NCBI GenBank assembly: GCA_030248065.1
Contig: JASAMV010008781.1
Span: forward strand, 1 to 64,000
Length of the DNA: 64,000 bases
DNA from: Rhynchonema sp. JSB1_4
Lineage: Eukaryota > Nematoda > Chromadorea > Monhysterida > Xyalidae
Reading direction: 5' to 3'
Part shown: piece after piece, positions 33,801-46,472 of the stretch
Position numbering within the stretch: position 1 is the first letter of the stretch
Layout: every line of letters starts with the position of its first letter
Program-made: the position numbers and the translations under genes
The notes under the pieces: generated by a model
The model's input: only the letters and a program-made list of their open reading frames with translations
What the model was told of the DNA's origin: nothing
The model's database searches: none

Positions 33801-36800
33801 TGCACAATTTTGCGCATGTGACTTCATCTACGTAAACGGACGAGCGGTGCATCGGGCCATCGTCAGTATAATTGTCCTTGTCACACAATTGCCAAAAAAT
33901 ATTATCCGAAAACATTGCAGATCCGGTCGTGTCAGTGACGAACGTCAATGACGCACATCTCAGCACCAAACTGCTTGCTCAAACCACCATGCGAAATGTG
34001 TTGGGCATGAAAACACTCAGCGAAATGCTGTCGGAACGTGAGAGTATCGCACAGGTGTGAACGAAACTTAGGGCTGCAAAACTTCCCTGTCTAGCTGCAC
34101 CGTAATGTCGCGCTGTTTGGCTGCCCCTTTCAACCAGCTTCGCAAACGGGTCGCGCACCAACATATCGTCCGTTAATACGAATGATTGCAATGACCATGT
34201 GATCGCAAAAGGCTTGAGAAAAAATCATCCCGTGTTTTCATAAAACATCGTTATTTGTATGTATATGCCCGTAAAGGTTTTCACCAGGTCCAGTTGTGTG
34301 GATATAGCGAAGCTGAGTCGCAGTGCGTCGTTGAGTTTCGACATAACGAATTGTCCACACCTACAGTAACGCGCCAGTCTGGCCCTGCTGTTCTCGCAGC
34401 AGCGTGGCGAATCGTGACGTCATCAGTGTGGCGCGAATGTGCGGCACATGACCTGACTGGCCTTGTTGTTTCAGGTTACCGAGAAAGTGCTCGACGAAGG
34501 CACGGACCCGTGGGGTGTCGTGGTGGAACGTGTGGAAATGAAGGACATCCGTCTGCCCTACGTCCTTATGCGATCGATGGCTTGTGAGGCCGAAGCTGCC
34601 AGGGATGCCAGAGCACGAATCATTGCTGCCGAGGGGGAGAGGAAAGCCAGTCGGTGCGTTGGTCGGGCTGGGGTGTTGATGGTCACATTTGCAGAGCTAA
34701 AAAACTGTACTGGACTCGCTGTTCACTAGTGAGAGTAGTCACCCATTAGTCAGTTTGCCACAGCGCACTGACCGCAGATTTTCCACCAAGGCGAAGGCCA
34801 CTTCGAGTGTTCACTATATAGAACGCAGACAAATAGACCATATCTTTTTAAAATCCATTTTCCACGTCTTCGCTAATGGCTGAGACAATTGTTCATTTTT
34901 TCTACATGCACGACCACGTGAAGCCACGTATTTTCACGGCCCGCACATAAAAAATGTAAATTATCCAGTAATGAGAACTATAGTGCATCTCACTAATCAA
35001 TAATCAAATGGCAATGATCAAATGAATTTAATTCGAATAACGACAAAAGTATTTGCACCAGGCAACAGGCACACAGCCAAACATGTGAGGAATGCGTACA
35101 ACAAATCAACAAAATATGTAGTTTCCACATAAATCTAAATTGATTGACTACATACTTTTCACAAAAATGTTTATGGTTTCCCGAGCTAGGTATGTACATG
35201 TATGAACAACAATTTTAGGAGTCTCTAAGAGCGTAAGGTTACGTCAATGAAAGGTATGCAAATACTAGGTGCCACCTACAATAAGTCTACAATTTACACA
35301 CTTCGTCGTGAAATCAATAACGCCTTCTACGGTTCCCCTCCCGTCTGCTACCGTCCGTAGGCCTTCTGATCGTTGCCGTTCCTCCACCCTCAGCAGCCAG
35401 ATCAGCGCTGCGCCTGCTCTTTGCTGCACTCAACTCGTTCTTCGACGGACAATCTCTGGCGAGCACACATTTCTTGGTCACCTCGTTGTAGTAGGTGCCC
35501 GGCTTGCATCGACATCTGCAAATCAGTATGGTGTCTTGCCAGACATGCAGAGTAGCAAGTACAGTGTGCATGCTAACATCAAATTTCATACTCCTGTTTT
35601 GCGGGCACCAAACCCGCGCTGAGAGCTTCATCGGACCCCTCGCCGGCAGCTTCGCTTGTTCGACCAACCACACCCAACACGAGCTAGCAAGTAGTGTGCA
35701 TGCTAACATCAAGGGGCACCAACCCGCTGAGACAGATCCGACGCTTGTTCCGACATCACGTTTACTCGCCGATCGACTGGCGCACGTTTTTGTTGGTTCG
35801 TTGTTGCACTTGACGTACTCGGAATTCGGGTCGTTCTGGCATTTGCTTGCTGCAACAACGGAATGCATCACACGAATCAAGATTCTCTCAGTTGTGTGTG
35901 ACCAACTAACCGAGTGTGCGTCCCTTCCTGCCCCATCTGGCTGGAGTACCGGCCTCTTGACACGCTTGGTCCATCATTTCGATGTAGAATCCAACCCCAA
36001 AGTCCTCCGCTCCGCCCTGCGATTGCGAAGGAGACGAGGCACAAATGTCGGCGGTGCAGCCGGCAAGCGAATTGTCGAGGTCATCCTTCAGATCGGGATT
36101 CGCTCGCACGCATGCATCTGAGGGGTGGATTTATGTGAAACAAAGCTGCTGTTCCGTGCCAATCGGTTAGATAAAACCACAAAACTTACAGAATGGGCCA
36201 CTTGGATCGCTGCTGTCGAAGTTCTTCTTGCAGATGCGTTCAACAAACAACTGTTTGCGTCGATTTGTTGAGCACTCCTCTGCCTGCTGACGACTGTTGG
36301 TCCGACCCCTTCTTTGAGCTTGTTCGTTTGACCGAGACCTGCCCGTCTGCCTGTTGCATTTGCTGTTTTCAGTGCTGCGTCGATCTATGTCTGCGCCCGG
36401 CCGTCGCCTGTGTGGCGGTCGACGGTCGCCAAATTCATTCGACGACTCTCTTGTTTTCTCCTTGGGCTTGTCATCTTCCTTGCTTTTGGATTTCTCCGAA
36501 TCTGACTCCTCAGAGTCCTCGTCAGGACAATCTTCATCGTCATCATCATCATCTTCCTCTTCAGGGCCCTGGGTGCTCGGCCTAGCAGCCGCCGATGGAG
36601 CCCTTGTCGTCATGGAAGGCTTCGTTGTTGTGGTTTGGTTCTCCAATTGACCCATTCCAGGTCCACCTCCAAGCCCCGGGGGCCAGTGGCCTGGGTCACT
36701 ACTGCCGGGGTAGTTACCGGTAAGCGGCGGGCTGAAAGAGTAACATCATTTTGACATGTATAAAGGAAGACTACACAGCTCCTTCCAAGATACTCACTCA

Positions 36801-39428
36801 TCATTGCATATGAATTGATCCATGAACGCGTGATCATTGAAGTTCGGATTCGTTTTCGTGTCGGGCACCTTCACCACCTTGTTGTCCTTGTCGCGGATGT
36901 CGTTCTCTTTGTCACCGTCCTTGAAAATTGGAAACAGTCAGATCATGATAAACAAAGTACATACGCGATTGATATAGTATATTAATTTAATGCGCATAGT
37001 GCTCGAGCGGGATCCCAAAATTCCGATCCGGAGAAATTCATTCCCGATAATAAATCCCGTTCCTGATGAATAATCCCGTTCAAGCACTGTTAAGGTCGGT
37101 TTATACTTCTGACTCCTGGGCAGTAGCAGTCAAAAATCGTTAGATGAATGCGTTAGTTGAACCTTGCTTTACCTAAATCTATATGTAAGTCGTTTTACCT
37201 TTTTCGCCGTTCCCAGTATTCCTTTCACATTGTCGCCGAACAGTTTATCGTTGCACGGCACCACGACGTAGACAATTGTGAAAACAGTCTGAAGAAACCA
37301 AACTCGCATTTCAGTTAGGTGTTTCGTATCCTATTGAGCCAAACACTAACGTAAATGTGCACTCCGGCATCAGTTTCAATGACCGTGTACTGTCCTTTTT
37401 TGAGAATCTTGATTCGACTGCCCTCTTTGCCATAAACTTTCGGCAATTCATCCGTGATATCATTGCCGTAGACCTGCGGAATTTTGGATACATTTTCGTC
37501 TTTGTTAGTATTCAATAAGCATTCAAACCGTAACCTACCGTAACCAGATTCATCGGTTTGACATAGCTGGTCTCCTTTTTGTCCACATTTACCACTCGCA
37601 CCTTCTTGCCGTAGATCTGCAGTTCGACGCTGCGTGCTGTCGTCAGACCCGGGTGGCCGGGTGTGTCACTGCAAAACGGAAGGTCTCGTTGCTTGTTCAG
37701 GGTGATTCAGGGTTTCACATCTGTCATTTCAAGATTCAAGCAATTGAAATGACTAACAGATGATCAACGGTGACTTTGAACGGGTGGAGTTCCATTGCAG
37801 CCAATGCGGATGAGTTTTCCTTCACCTGAGCGTAGCAGTATCGATCGTTGCCCGGTTTCATCATCGGAGACCAATGTTTCTTGTCCACCGTCACACAACG
37901 CGGGTCACCGTAGCAGTACACCGGGCAGACGTTCTCTGGAAATGGCAGAGTCATGGTTTTCAATTTAAAGAAAAACAGATCAAAATGAGAAGAAAGTTTC
38001 AGAACCCACCGACGCAGCAGGTACAGATTTGTTGGCTTGGACCGCCCGGCAAAAGTCCACTTTGCGGTTTGTTCTCACCGACACATTCACCCTTCTTGTA
38101 GCCAAGTGATTTGCAACGATCGGTACAAACTGCAATAAGCTGATGCTTCATGTGATGATGAAGGAAGCCTTATTTCTACTCGTTTCCTGCTCGATAAGTC
38201 CTTGGCTAGACCTTGGGTCCGTGGTTTCAGGAACAGCGAGAAAGCTCTAACTTCACACGCGCCCATCAGCGTTGATAAGTCCCTTTGCCAGTTCTGGCAT
38301 GAACTAACTTGCGTGGTTGTTTGAGTCAAACGGATCACAGAACTGTCCGCCGGATTTCAGGTATTGCTTGTAGATACACTCCATGGCAGCGTCCTGGCCT
38401 ACGGACAGGGACAGCAAAGCTCCGAGAAGCAAATATTTCATTTGTAGTTACATATATTGCTGGTAACCTGAGAAACTAAGAGAATATTGGTTTGAGATTG
38501 GGAAGCAAAAACTGAACTGTAACTTTATGAGTGCCCGGCTTTATGCCTTGCCTATTTGCATAGTTAGAATTCCGTGCCTACATAATTGCCTATAGTTGGA
38601 AACCTTGTCATCATAAAACCCAGTTCGGTTGTACAGAGACACTTCAGCACGTAAACCGATGCCGTTGACGTCCAAAGACGCTGTAAATTTAAAAAATTGA
38701 AAACTTAGAAAAAATATTTCCGTTCAGTGCACGAGGTTTCGCTCATAGAATGGCAGTAAAACACATAATCGAATCATAATGTGCTTGTGTGTGGTGGCCA
38801 AAAAACGTTCAGCAAAGCCCACGCGGAAGCAATTTGGACAAAACGCTAACAAAAATATGTATTATTAAAAATGTTTTTGCGCTCGGGAGGATACAAAAGT
38901 GTGTGTAACACACGGAAGTGTTTTATCAACAGCAGTTTCATATAAGCGATAATTGCATGTGCGCTCCTGCGTTTTTTCGATAAACCATTATAAAATAAAC
39001 GATAAGATTACAAAGACCCAAGTCATTTCAGTTCTCTGTCGGACGCCGCCAATACCCTTGAAACATCACCGCACGCATTGCAACTGCGCTACCTACAGAC
39101 CCTGACCCACATTGCGGCTGAACACGACAGCACGATTGTGTACCCGATGCCAATCCAATTCAAAGGGTTCATGGGCAATAAGGGATGGATGAGCGACAAG
39201 AAGAAACAGTCACCTTCACCATCGACAATGCCGGACGGTCGGACAGCCGAACGGGCCAGCAGCTACGATCCACCCACAGGTCACAAACTGGATGAGGTTG
39301 ATGAGGCCTACTTGGAGGAGTATGAAGATCAAGCGCATGGACTGAGGGACATTGCTAATGTGGCCAGGAGGTGGACCAGTGCTGCCAGACCACAGCTGAG
39401 CAAACAGTTCACGATATCGAATCTGTGA
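30884..39428 (+). CDS. Stomatin-family (MEC-2/podocin-like) membrane protein, stomatin 2
   Basis: Exons found: 30884-31217, 33272-33484, 33670-33772, 33921-34054, 34475-34653, 39032-39428; all phases agree. The first coding exon (ending in phase 2) was not located, so the start is missing. Exon 30884-31217 is a polar Asn/Ser/Gln-rich N-terminal region assigned by phase and position. Then come the membrane hairpin (MLVIISWVLIVVTLPFSLFF), [70 protein letters not shown], the coiled helix (EAEAARDARARIIAAEGERK), ALQLRYLQTLTHIAAEHDST and an acidic C-terminal tail. This is the full stomatin/PHB domain with MEC-2-like N- and C-terminal extensions. The last intron (34654-39031) holds a complete gene on the opposite strand. 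A foldback element ends 16 bases before exon 33272. Confidence 0.92.
33034..33256. mobile_element. Foldback element family FB-A, copy 2, next to a splice acceptor
   Basis: Begins GGGTGATATTTTCGAAATGG and ends CGTTTCGAAAATGCGACCC, with long imperfect arms. The polypyrimidine tract and acceptor of the stomatin 2 exon at 33272 follow directly (CCCTTTGTTTCTGTACAG), so the branch point of that intron must lie inside or on the far side of the element. Confidence 0.75.
35314..38441 (-). CDS. Secreted VWD / C8-like / TIL-domain protein, nested in a stomatin 2 intron
   Basis: Complete eleven-exon gene: 38309-38441, 38010-38129, 37758-37935, 37539-37668, 37351-37473, 37199-37288, 36798-36919, 36190-36731, 35911-36117, 35786-35849, 35314-35515; 636 residues, every junction in frame. 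Order: signal peptide (MKYLLLGALLSLSVG), a cysteine-rich segment with a CTCC motif, a von Willebrand type D-like beta domain (SVELQIYGKKVRVV, IKILKKGQYTVIETDAGVHI, FTIVYVVVPCNDKLFG), a long Thr/Pro, Asp-run (DDDDDDEDC) and Arg/Lys-rich linker of 180 codons in one exon, a C8-like cysteine region (DQACQEAG), and a TIL-type cysteine module (KCNNEPTKTCRCKPGTYY, KKCVLARDC). Such modules occur in extracellular mucin-like, zonadhesin-like and clotting-related proteins; the exact role is unknown. The intron 35516-35785 contains a tandem duplication. Confidence 0.88.
35556..35760. repeat. Two diverged tandem copies of a ~136-bp unit in an intron
   Basis: GTGTGCATGCTAACATCAA occurs at about 35565 and again near 35695. 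Both are followed by GGGCACCAA and CCCGC-GCTGAGA. The repeat lies inside the second-to-last part of the VWD gene, in the intron 35516-35785. Confidence 0.7.
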
Positions 39429-39944
39429 AATATATTTACTTCAATTTGCGTACGTGTTGCAACTGCAAACAATGTGAAATATTTATATTTTTTGTTGATT
39501 TATTTTTCCGGTTTCTAAGTTTTAGCCCATTTTGAAGATCTGCATCGTTTGTTCCCCTTGTTAGATGACACGGAATTGTATTTATATTCTGTCTAAACGT
39601 ATTTATTCCCTTTTATGCTGCTTTGATGAATTTCTGCCTATTTCAGTTTACGAGTGTAGACTTTCAGTCGGGTTGACTGCCCAATCTTTTGCCAGATATC
39701 ATGCGTATTTCCGTTTTCAAAGCAAAACAAAATTTTCTTTTGCGATCATCTTTGGTCTTAATTCCATGTCCACGTACAATGTGAAAAAGCTTTTTTCAAA
39801 TGCCTGGTAGACAGCAAAAGCCACAGTCCACAACCAATTTCGAACATCACAAGTTTGACAAAGGATAAAGATCACAGCCTCAAAAATAAAATTGTCGAAA
39901 CTACAAGTTCCTGGTATAACATTATACATAAATATGTATGGGCA

Positions 39945-40123
39945 AACTACGCCAACACGAGCCCGATTTCGGAGGTGGTGAACTTGGAAAAACGCAAAGA
40001 AAGAGAAAATCATCATGCTCCACGTTGTATGCCACAACGTGTAACGTTTCCCAAATCAGCAGCCACGTCATGAATGTTTCACCATTTTGCCAGCTCCGAA
40101 ATCGGGCTCGTGTTGGCGTAGTT
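39945..40123. mobile_element. Foldback element family FB-B
   Basis: AACTACGCCAACACGAGCCC (left) is mirrored by GGGCTCGTGTTGGCGTAGTT (right), with CGATTTCGGAG/CTCCGAAATCG continuing the stem. The right half, CAACGTGTAACGTTTCCCAA onward, recurs as a single arm at 242-330. It lies just downstream of the P450 stop codon. Confidence 0.75.
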
Positions 40124-40175
40124 TTACTTTACAACTTTTGTCCAACAAACACAAAAACATATCAATGAAAACTGA

Positions 40176-43100
40176 TCACAGGGGTGTAAGCGTGAGCAAC
40201 ATGGGTTTAGCCGGTCTGCATATAACCTGGTACACAACACCACAGTCCTCCGGGTTCGTTGATGTTTCAAATCGAAAGTTTTTGATCAGAGTAGAAAGCA
40301 CAATTTTCAGCTCCATCAGAGCGAAACGTTGACCTGGAGAAACGAAAATAGAAAACATAATCTGAAGGACCTTTTGGAAAGAATATTATGGATACAGTGT
40401 ACTCCCTTTGTCAACAGGATGGGGACCAGCCACTTGCGACTACCAGAAAAACCACAACACAGAGAGGTGGTAAATGAGAGGTCAAAGGCAGGGTAACCCA
40501 CCCTATGAAGGATCAAGGGTCCACTATATGCGAATGCGTGCTTTGTGGGCACGTGCAGGGCATATGACGCGTGGTGGGGGTTGCGGTTAGGACCCAAAGT
40601 CTAATATCGCGACTCAGTGGCGTCGGAGTCATAAGAAGGAAAATGGACCCCTAATTCGCAAGATTTTCACCATCGAACACTTCAAATGTCAAAAAAATCG
40701 CGCGTCAAATCGTCGTACAAGCATTTGCATTGGCTTCTGGTGGTTCCGGCCGGAACAAAAATGTCTAATTTTGGCGCGCTACGCGCGCTTCAACTGCTTT
40801 GGGCCGGTACTGGTTTGATACTCGCCGAATCTTTAACAGGCACGAAAAAAAATTTCGCTCAGGTACCCCTTAACTTCAGACCTACAGTATGTAGCTACGC
40901 CCCTGCCGCGGCTGCCTGGGTCTCATCAGTTAGACGGACAGCCAGGGTTGGCCCCAAAAGCCTGATGGCACAGTTTCAGAGCGAGACTATAAAGCTCCGG
41001 TGAAACCTCACGCGCCACAAATGCAAACAGCGTACGGAAGTGGTGGTCTGCCGTAACCTCGGCATTGTGGTAAACACCATATGCGCTGCACGAACCCAGA
41101 AAGCACGCGTTCGCATCGTTTACCAACATTCCAAGGTTATGGCAGGCCACAATCCACTGTGCGAGAATTGCCAATCATCTGTGAAACGCACCAATGCAGT
41201 TCCTTGGTCCACCAGCAAAGGGACAATAAGCGAACCGATGCCTTGACGCAGTGTTTTCGGCTAGGAACCGATCAGGGTCAAATTTGAGAGGGTCGGGAAA
41301 ATGCGACGGGTCACGGTGCAGTCGGTAAAAGTCGATAGACAACATAACACCAGGTGGAAGGCTGTGGTCGGCGTCTGCAAGAGACCATTATGGATGGTAT
41401 ATCTGCACTGATGATAACCTGGTGCACCGTCCGTCCGTGAAACACACAGGCGACAACTAAGTAAGACGTTCAGGAGGCAAAATGCGGTCAGCGGAAACAG
41501 GTTAAAATGGTTGTTATCGCGTTTGATGCACCAGCGCAGCCAAGGTCTTACCCAATGTCAGCGAATGATCATTGTATCGTGCAACCACCGGTACTGATGG
41601 ATAGAGACGCAATGTTTCACGGATGCAACAATCCAGATATTTGAGTTGTGGCAGGTGTCCGGTGGTGATCGGGCTTGTCTTATCGTCACCTGAATAGTGA
41701 ATAAAATTATTTAAACCCGGAAGTAAAAATTTCGAACATAGGTTAAATTACCGGAGATGACAAGTATTTCATCACGCGCGCGCTCCTGCGTTTCTGGATT
41801 CGCAGCCAAACAGTAGAGCGCCCAAATCACACCGTGCGTGGTGGTATCATGACCCTGGAGAAACAGCACAAGTTATGTACTTCCTAAAAATAACCGAAAC
41901 CGAACCACTGTACGAGGCACATGTAGTCCAGATCATTGTGGGTCGCTGATGCTCGGGATACCGATGATTGACGCAAAGGATAGGTGCACTGTACCTCAAA
42001 CATGAACGTATCGACTTGCTGCTGCACTTCCGTCTGTGTCAACTGTCCAGTCTGTTTCAACTGCAACAACAGATCCAAGAACGCAAGTGGTCGTCGTTCC
42101 AACTCAACGCCACTGTTGGACTGCATCAGTGCACGGCGTTTCAATTCGTATTCTCTGTCCATCATCACTTTACTCGTCCAGCCGTGCAGCACTTTCAGGG
42201 CGTGATGCGAGCGTCGACCTGAATCATGCACATACTTACCTTTGCACAGGTCGGGAGAGACAGGGTGGAATTTTCGAAACGGTGCAAAGGTCAGTTGGGC
42301 GTAAAGGTCGGTGTATAGTTCGGTCGAAAGCTCGGTCGGCGTAGCTCGGTGTAAACGTGAAACATTGCCTGTTATTAACGTGGAATGTTTCAAGTTTACA
42401 CCGAGGTCTATCACACTGAACTTTCTCACACCGAGCTTTCCACCCAACTGACGACCTTTACACCGTTTCGAAAATATCACCCATAGGCGGCAAAGGTATC
42501 ACCAGTGCGCAAGATGATTTGGATTTTTTGTTCCCCCAAATTGGGGGAACTGGGCCGTTCCCGGTGGTGGTGCAATACCGGGACGACCCGCGGCACAGAG
42601 GGAGCAAGCTCCACAACTGCACCTGGGCACAAAAAGCAACCAATCTCGTTGGTGACTGAGTCAGTCACGTATCAGAGATTAAGCTGATAAGAACAGATAC
42701 TAAACACTTGATCTTAGCCAAAAGGCCGAGAAGCGATAATGAAGTCAAATTTGCAAAATAAAGTCATTCACAAGTGAAACATAAATGAGCCGGGCACATT
42801 TGCTGTGCCTAACATACAAGTTGACGAAAATGTGCGGAAAACTAACGTTAGATGAACATGCTGCGTGCCTGAAGCAGTGACGCGCGCGAGTTTGAATTTC
42901 CAGAAGTATATGACGCTCAAGGTCAGGTGCCGTTATGTGTTACGTTAATGAATCTGCAGTACAACCTTTCGCAGGTGCGACCTAGTGTCTCTTTCTTCCT
43001 GTTGGCCCAAATGGGGTACCAGGCCCTCATCAGTGTGAACTAACCAGCGCCACTGATGGCAAACATCAAATCGGGCCAGAGCCACGGCCTCGCGATTCTT

Positions 43101-44618
43101 TCGGTCAAACTCTCAGTGAACGTTGATATGGCTCGGGCATAGGGCGGGTCTGGGTTGCGTTGTGCGTCGATGCGATGACCCATTGACGTCTCCATGATGA
43201 TGTCCAGTGCACACATGGTCACTGCCTGAACGGGCAAGGCGAGTGGATGAATACAACGTTTGCCGGACATGCATCAAATAGAAGTAAAGATCAACAAATT
43301 TTGTTCAGACCGCGTTTTGTGTTATGTAGAGTTGCGCACTAAAATTGATCAGCGTAGCAGCTGTTCATTACATTACTAGTTGGGTAACAACTTTTACGTT
43401 GGGAAAAATCGAGTGCGCCACTTCTGTCAAAAAATACGACCGAAACAAAGTATGACAGGCCTTCATTGTGTCCGCTAAATCACCTGTGTGATCGTGTGAT
43501 ACAGAGGTACAAACACTGGCGTACCCGACGAAAAACCCAAACCCAAACACAATTCAAATAAAACGAACATGACAAATATCAAATGGCTGCCTGGCCATGG
43601 CCCTGTATTTGAGGCATTGCACCAGCGTTTGTGCGGCTTCGTTCATGATCGGGACAAAATCGGACAAAATGCGGAAATGAAAGGACGGAGTCAACAATTT
43701 ACGTTGCCGATGCCACTCTGCGTCGGAACTGAAGCAAAGATGTCTAACCATTTTTATCAACGATTACTAGATATCAAATTTGTGATCGGGAATAGATTCG
43801 GGTCCTGCCTTGCTCACGGGATTTTTTGTGCAAAGAAAATTTTGGGTTTACTGTTGAGGCTGCCACTAATTTCGATCAGCGTAAACATTATTTACAGGGA
43901 GCCGACAAGAAATTTTTACGCTGGTCAATGAACTAGCGGCATATAAAAAAATCTCGAAATTTAGTTTTCAACAAGCGGAACTGATCAAGGTGACATGGAC
44001 GATACGGACCGGGCCGATCATTAATTTCAATTTAAGACCAATACCCAAATTTCAACAAAACCACCGTAACACAAGCGGTACCTCGTAAGCAGTCCATTGC
44101 CGAACCACGGTCGAATGAAATCATATGCGAACGGTTTACGTAGGTTCTTGTTGTCAGTGAGAACGGCCTGAAATAATAATAAAAAAAGAACAAAGTCGTT
44201 CCTGCTATTTTGTAACCTCGCACCTCGACATGTTCAGCCTTGTACACCATCACCGTGTATTGCCAACCGAACTTGGCGTACATTGGACTCGCGTAGGTGG
44301 TGGTCAGGTGTTGAAGAAATTGAGTAATCGCTGGAAAATCAATCACAGTCTATCCTCAGGACTCGGAATTTAACGGCAATCCGGCAACTCTACTTCACGT
44401 GTGAAAAAAGCTTTCCTCTGCAGATTGGGCAGACTATGACTGTACCCACCTTCCGATCCGACCGGTCCCCAGGTGCCGATGATGGGCCAAAACGGTGGTC
44501 CATGTTTCTTCACCATTTCGTTCATCAACTTGTAATGCGCCGGGTATTCGCACTTGTAGCACACGTAAATCAACAGGACAAAGAGGGCGATCGGGATCAG
44601 CCACAGGCTCAGCGCCAT
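40176..44618 (-). CDS. CYP4-like cytochrome P450
   Basis: Complete ten-exon gene: 44450-44618, 44224-44330, 44082-44167, 43569-43728, 43045-43225, 41995-42218, 41752-41854, 41552-41689, 41192-41374, 40176-40333; 502 residues, all phases consistent. Visible features: N-terminal membrane anchor ([17 protein letters not shown]), proline-rich hinge (GPPFWPIIG), [14 protein letters not shown] (helix C, CYP4 type), [15 protein letters not shown] (helix I, residues about 303-317), ExxR at 368-371 (RETLRLYP), FDPDRF (PERF region, 421-426) and the heme loop [11 protein letters not shown] with the ligand Cys449. CYP4 enzymes are ER membrane monooxygenases that hydroxylate fatty acids and related lipids; the substrate cannot be told from sequence. 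Introns hold a foldback element and a U2 snRNA gene (42219-43044) and GCGCGCTACGCGCGC repeats (40334-41191). The start ATG lies three bases after an acceptor-like ATTGTAG. Confidence 0.95.
42263..42482. mobile_element. Foldback element family FB-A, copy 3
   Basis: Starts GGGTGGAATTTTCGAAACGG and ends CCGTTTCGAAAATATCACCC. The centre, AACATTGCCTGTTATTAACG, is identical to copy 1. It lies in P450 intron 5, directly beside the 3' end of U2 copy 2. Confidence 0.75.
42552..42737 (-). ncRNA. U2 spliceosomal snRNA, copy 2
   Basis: A near-identical inverted copy of the U2 gene at 19338. It has the same 5' end, the same GTGTTTAGTATC branch-recognition variant, the GTGACTGACTCAGTCAC hairpin, an Sm-type site (GGTTGCTTTTTGTGC, slightly different from copy 1) and a perfect stem-loop IV (CCCGGTATTGCACCACCACCGGG region). 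It is followed by the CCCCCAAATTGGGGG palindrome. It is transcribed in the same direction as its host P450 gene, but its conserved upstream region suggests its own promoter. The Sm-site change leaves some doubt whether this copy is functional. Confidence 0.9.
42738..42905 (-). promoter_or_regulatory. Conserved upstream region of U2 copy 2
   Basis: Matches 19184-19337 in inverted orientation across about 150 bp, including the CTAACGTTAG and GCACATTTTCGTCAACTTGT segments, and carries a GCGCGCGAG block at the far end. Confidence 0.6.
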
Positions 44619-46472
44619 CGTCTACAATGGTGACATTCGAACACAAAGCAAGATTGTTATGTATTGTGGCGAAGTCGACTGAAAAGTGCACCAGATTATG
44701 TGATGTTCATGTGATATGTCAGAATACGCACAAGACCGCATCCATACCGTGGAACAGTACATATGTAGCTACTATAGCTGTTTGAGCCAATCCTCAATCG
44801 TATTGGCCTCAAAAAATCGTAATAATCAGTTGCAGAGCAGTCCAAAAGTACAATCAAACTATACGTATGTATGTACGTGGTACTGTATGTCCATGATACC
44901 AGTGTATTAACCATGGAATGATATGCCTATCATCCTCCATACATACGGCTGACTCATGTGCATGCACATGCTTGACTTTGGCGTGTGTGCTTTACCCCTG
45001 GCAACAGGTAAACACAAACATAGACCGAACATAGTAAGCTGCATTTTTAGTCAGCCACCGGATAAAAGTGAGTTATTGGGTGTGAACGAAACAGAGGTGC
45101 CTTGTGGCACGCACAATGGAACCGGATGTATATTTTCACACATTTTTGAACGATGTTCTGGTTCTCTTACAACCAGAAATCGATTTTTTTCTACTATGGT
45201 AAAACAGGGACCTAAATTCGTGGCACTCCACAGGCCTTTTGACAAGGCGAGTGCCATGCCAACAGCTGCATATGTAGGGTACATTTTGTAAAACGGGTTT
45301 TGCACCCAATAATTTCGAGAATGAACATTGTTTTCCACGGGTGGTGCGTGTGTTCTCTCAGACTTGTTTTGGCGCTTCCACTTGACTGCTCTTTAGTAGC
45401 TTTGGATCTACTGTAACTTTGGTTGTACATATGTTTGTGCATGACATTGGCAGTGTGAAAATCGGAATTATGAGAGACTGAGTGATTCGAATAGTCTGTT
45501 GTCGGTTGGTAAACTAATGTCTATGATCTGGAATCGGAAAGTGATAGATAAAGCAACAGTTGAACAACACGGTTTGACATAATGGTACGGTTGAGCATGC
45601 CCGACCATCAATCTCGTTCTTATTACGTATCTTACATATTTCTGCTTTCAATTTTTGTCTATTGATTCTGCACACACACAAATACCCCGAAGCCCTTTAA
45701 GAAACATGCATGGTTGCGAACCGCGTTTGATCATATTTTCAGAAATCAGAACTCAATCTCATTGCTTCAGAACTATGTAAATATTCAGTTGTCTGGTTTT
45801 TGCGGTCTTTTGGTTTCCTTGGTTCTTCGAATTTTAGTTTAGTCTGCTTTCCTATCTTCAGTTATTGTTTTGGGCGTCACACGCCTTTGCTGTCGTGACA
45901 TTGTCATGTTGGTGTATGTCCCTGGGTAAAAACGAATATTATTTGAACTGAACGTTGCATTGCATTTACAGCGGACATGACATTAGACACATGCGAAACG
46001 TCACTAAGTATTGAACTCCTAGCCGGAGTTACCCTCTTTTCGTATGATTCAAATACTGATATTGACGTGCATGAGCACTGTTTGACTGTGCAACACTGGT
46101 CAAAAGCAGCTGTCGTAATATGACAAGAAATCTAAAGGAAATACATACGTTTTCCGAAAATCATTGCCAAAGAAAACTGCTCAGCGAATTCCCGTAATAA
46201 TTTTGTGCCCATGTTTTTCTTTGTCTTTTATTCAGAACTTTATGCACGCACTAAAGGGAAAAATAATCATCAAAAGAAGGCGGATAAATTCTTGCATGCA
46301 GATAAGAAGATATGTACCTAATAGAGTCTGGAATTAGGCATGCATACATTATACTTACAGTACCCAGACGATCCACTTTACCAGAATAAGAGAACAAAGG
46401 TTTAAAGAAAAGGATGGTTGATCTCATGAAGTTGCAATAAATTTGATTTTCCAGATTCGATCAGATCCAAAA
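44619..46472. other. Intergenic, 1.9 kb, nothing recognised
   Basis: Lies upstream of the P450 gene and downstream of the small secreted protein gene. It is AT-rich with alternating ATGTACGT/ACATATGT tracts near 44860-44950. A plus-strand frame at 44956-45291 shows no domain. Confidence 0.5.

Noticed and set aside
41884..42480. 198-codon minus-strand frame as one exon
   Set aside because: Only 41995-42218 is coding (P450 exon 6); the rest reads through splice sites into the FB-A foldback.
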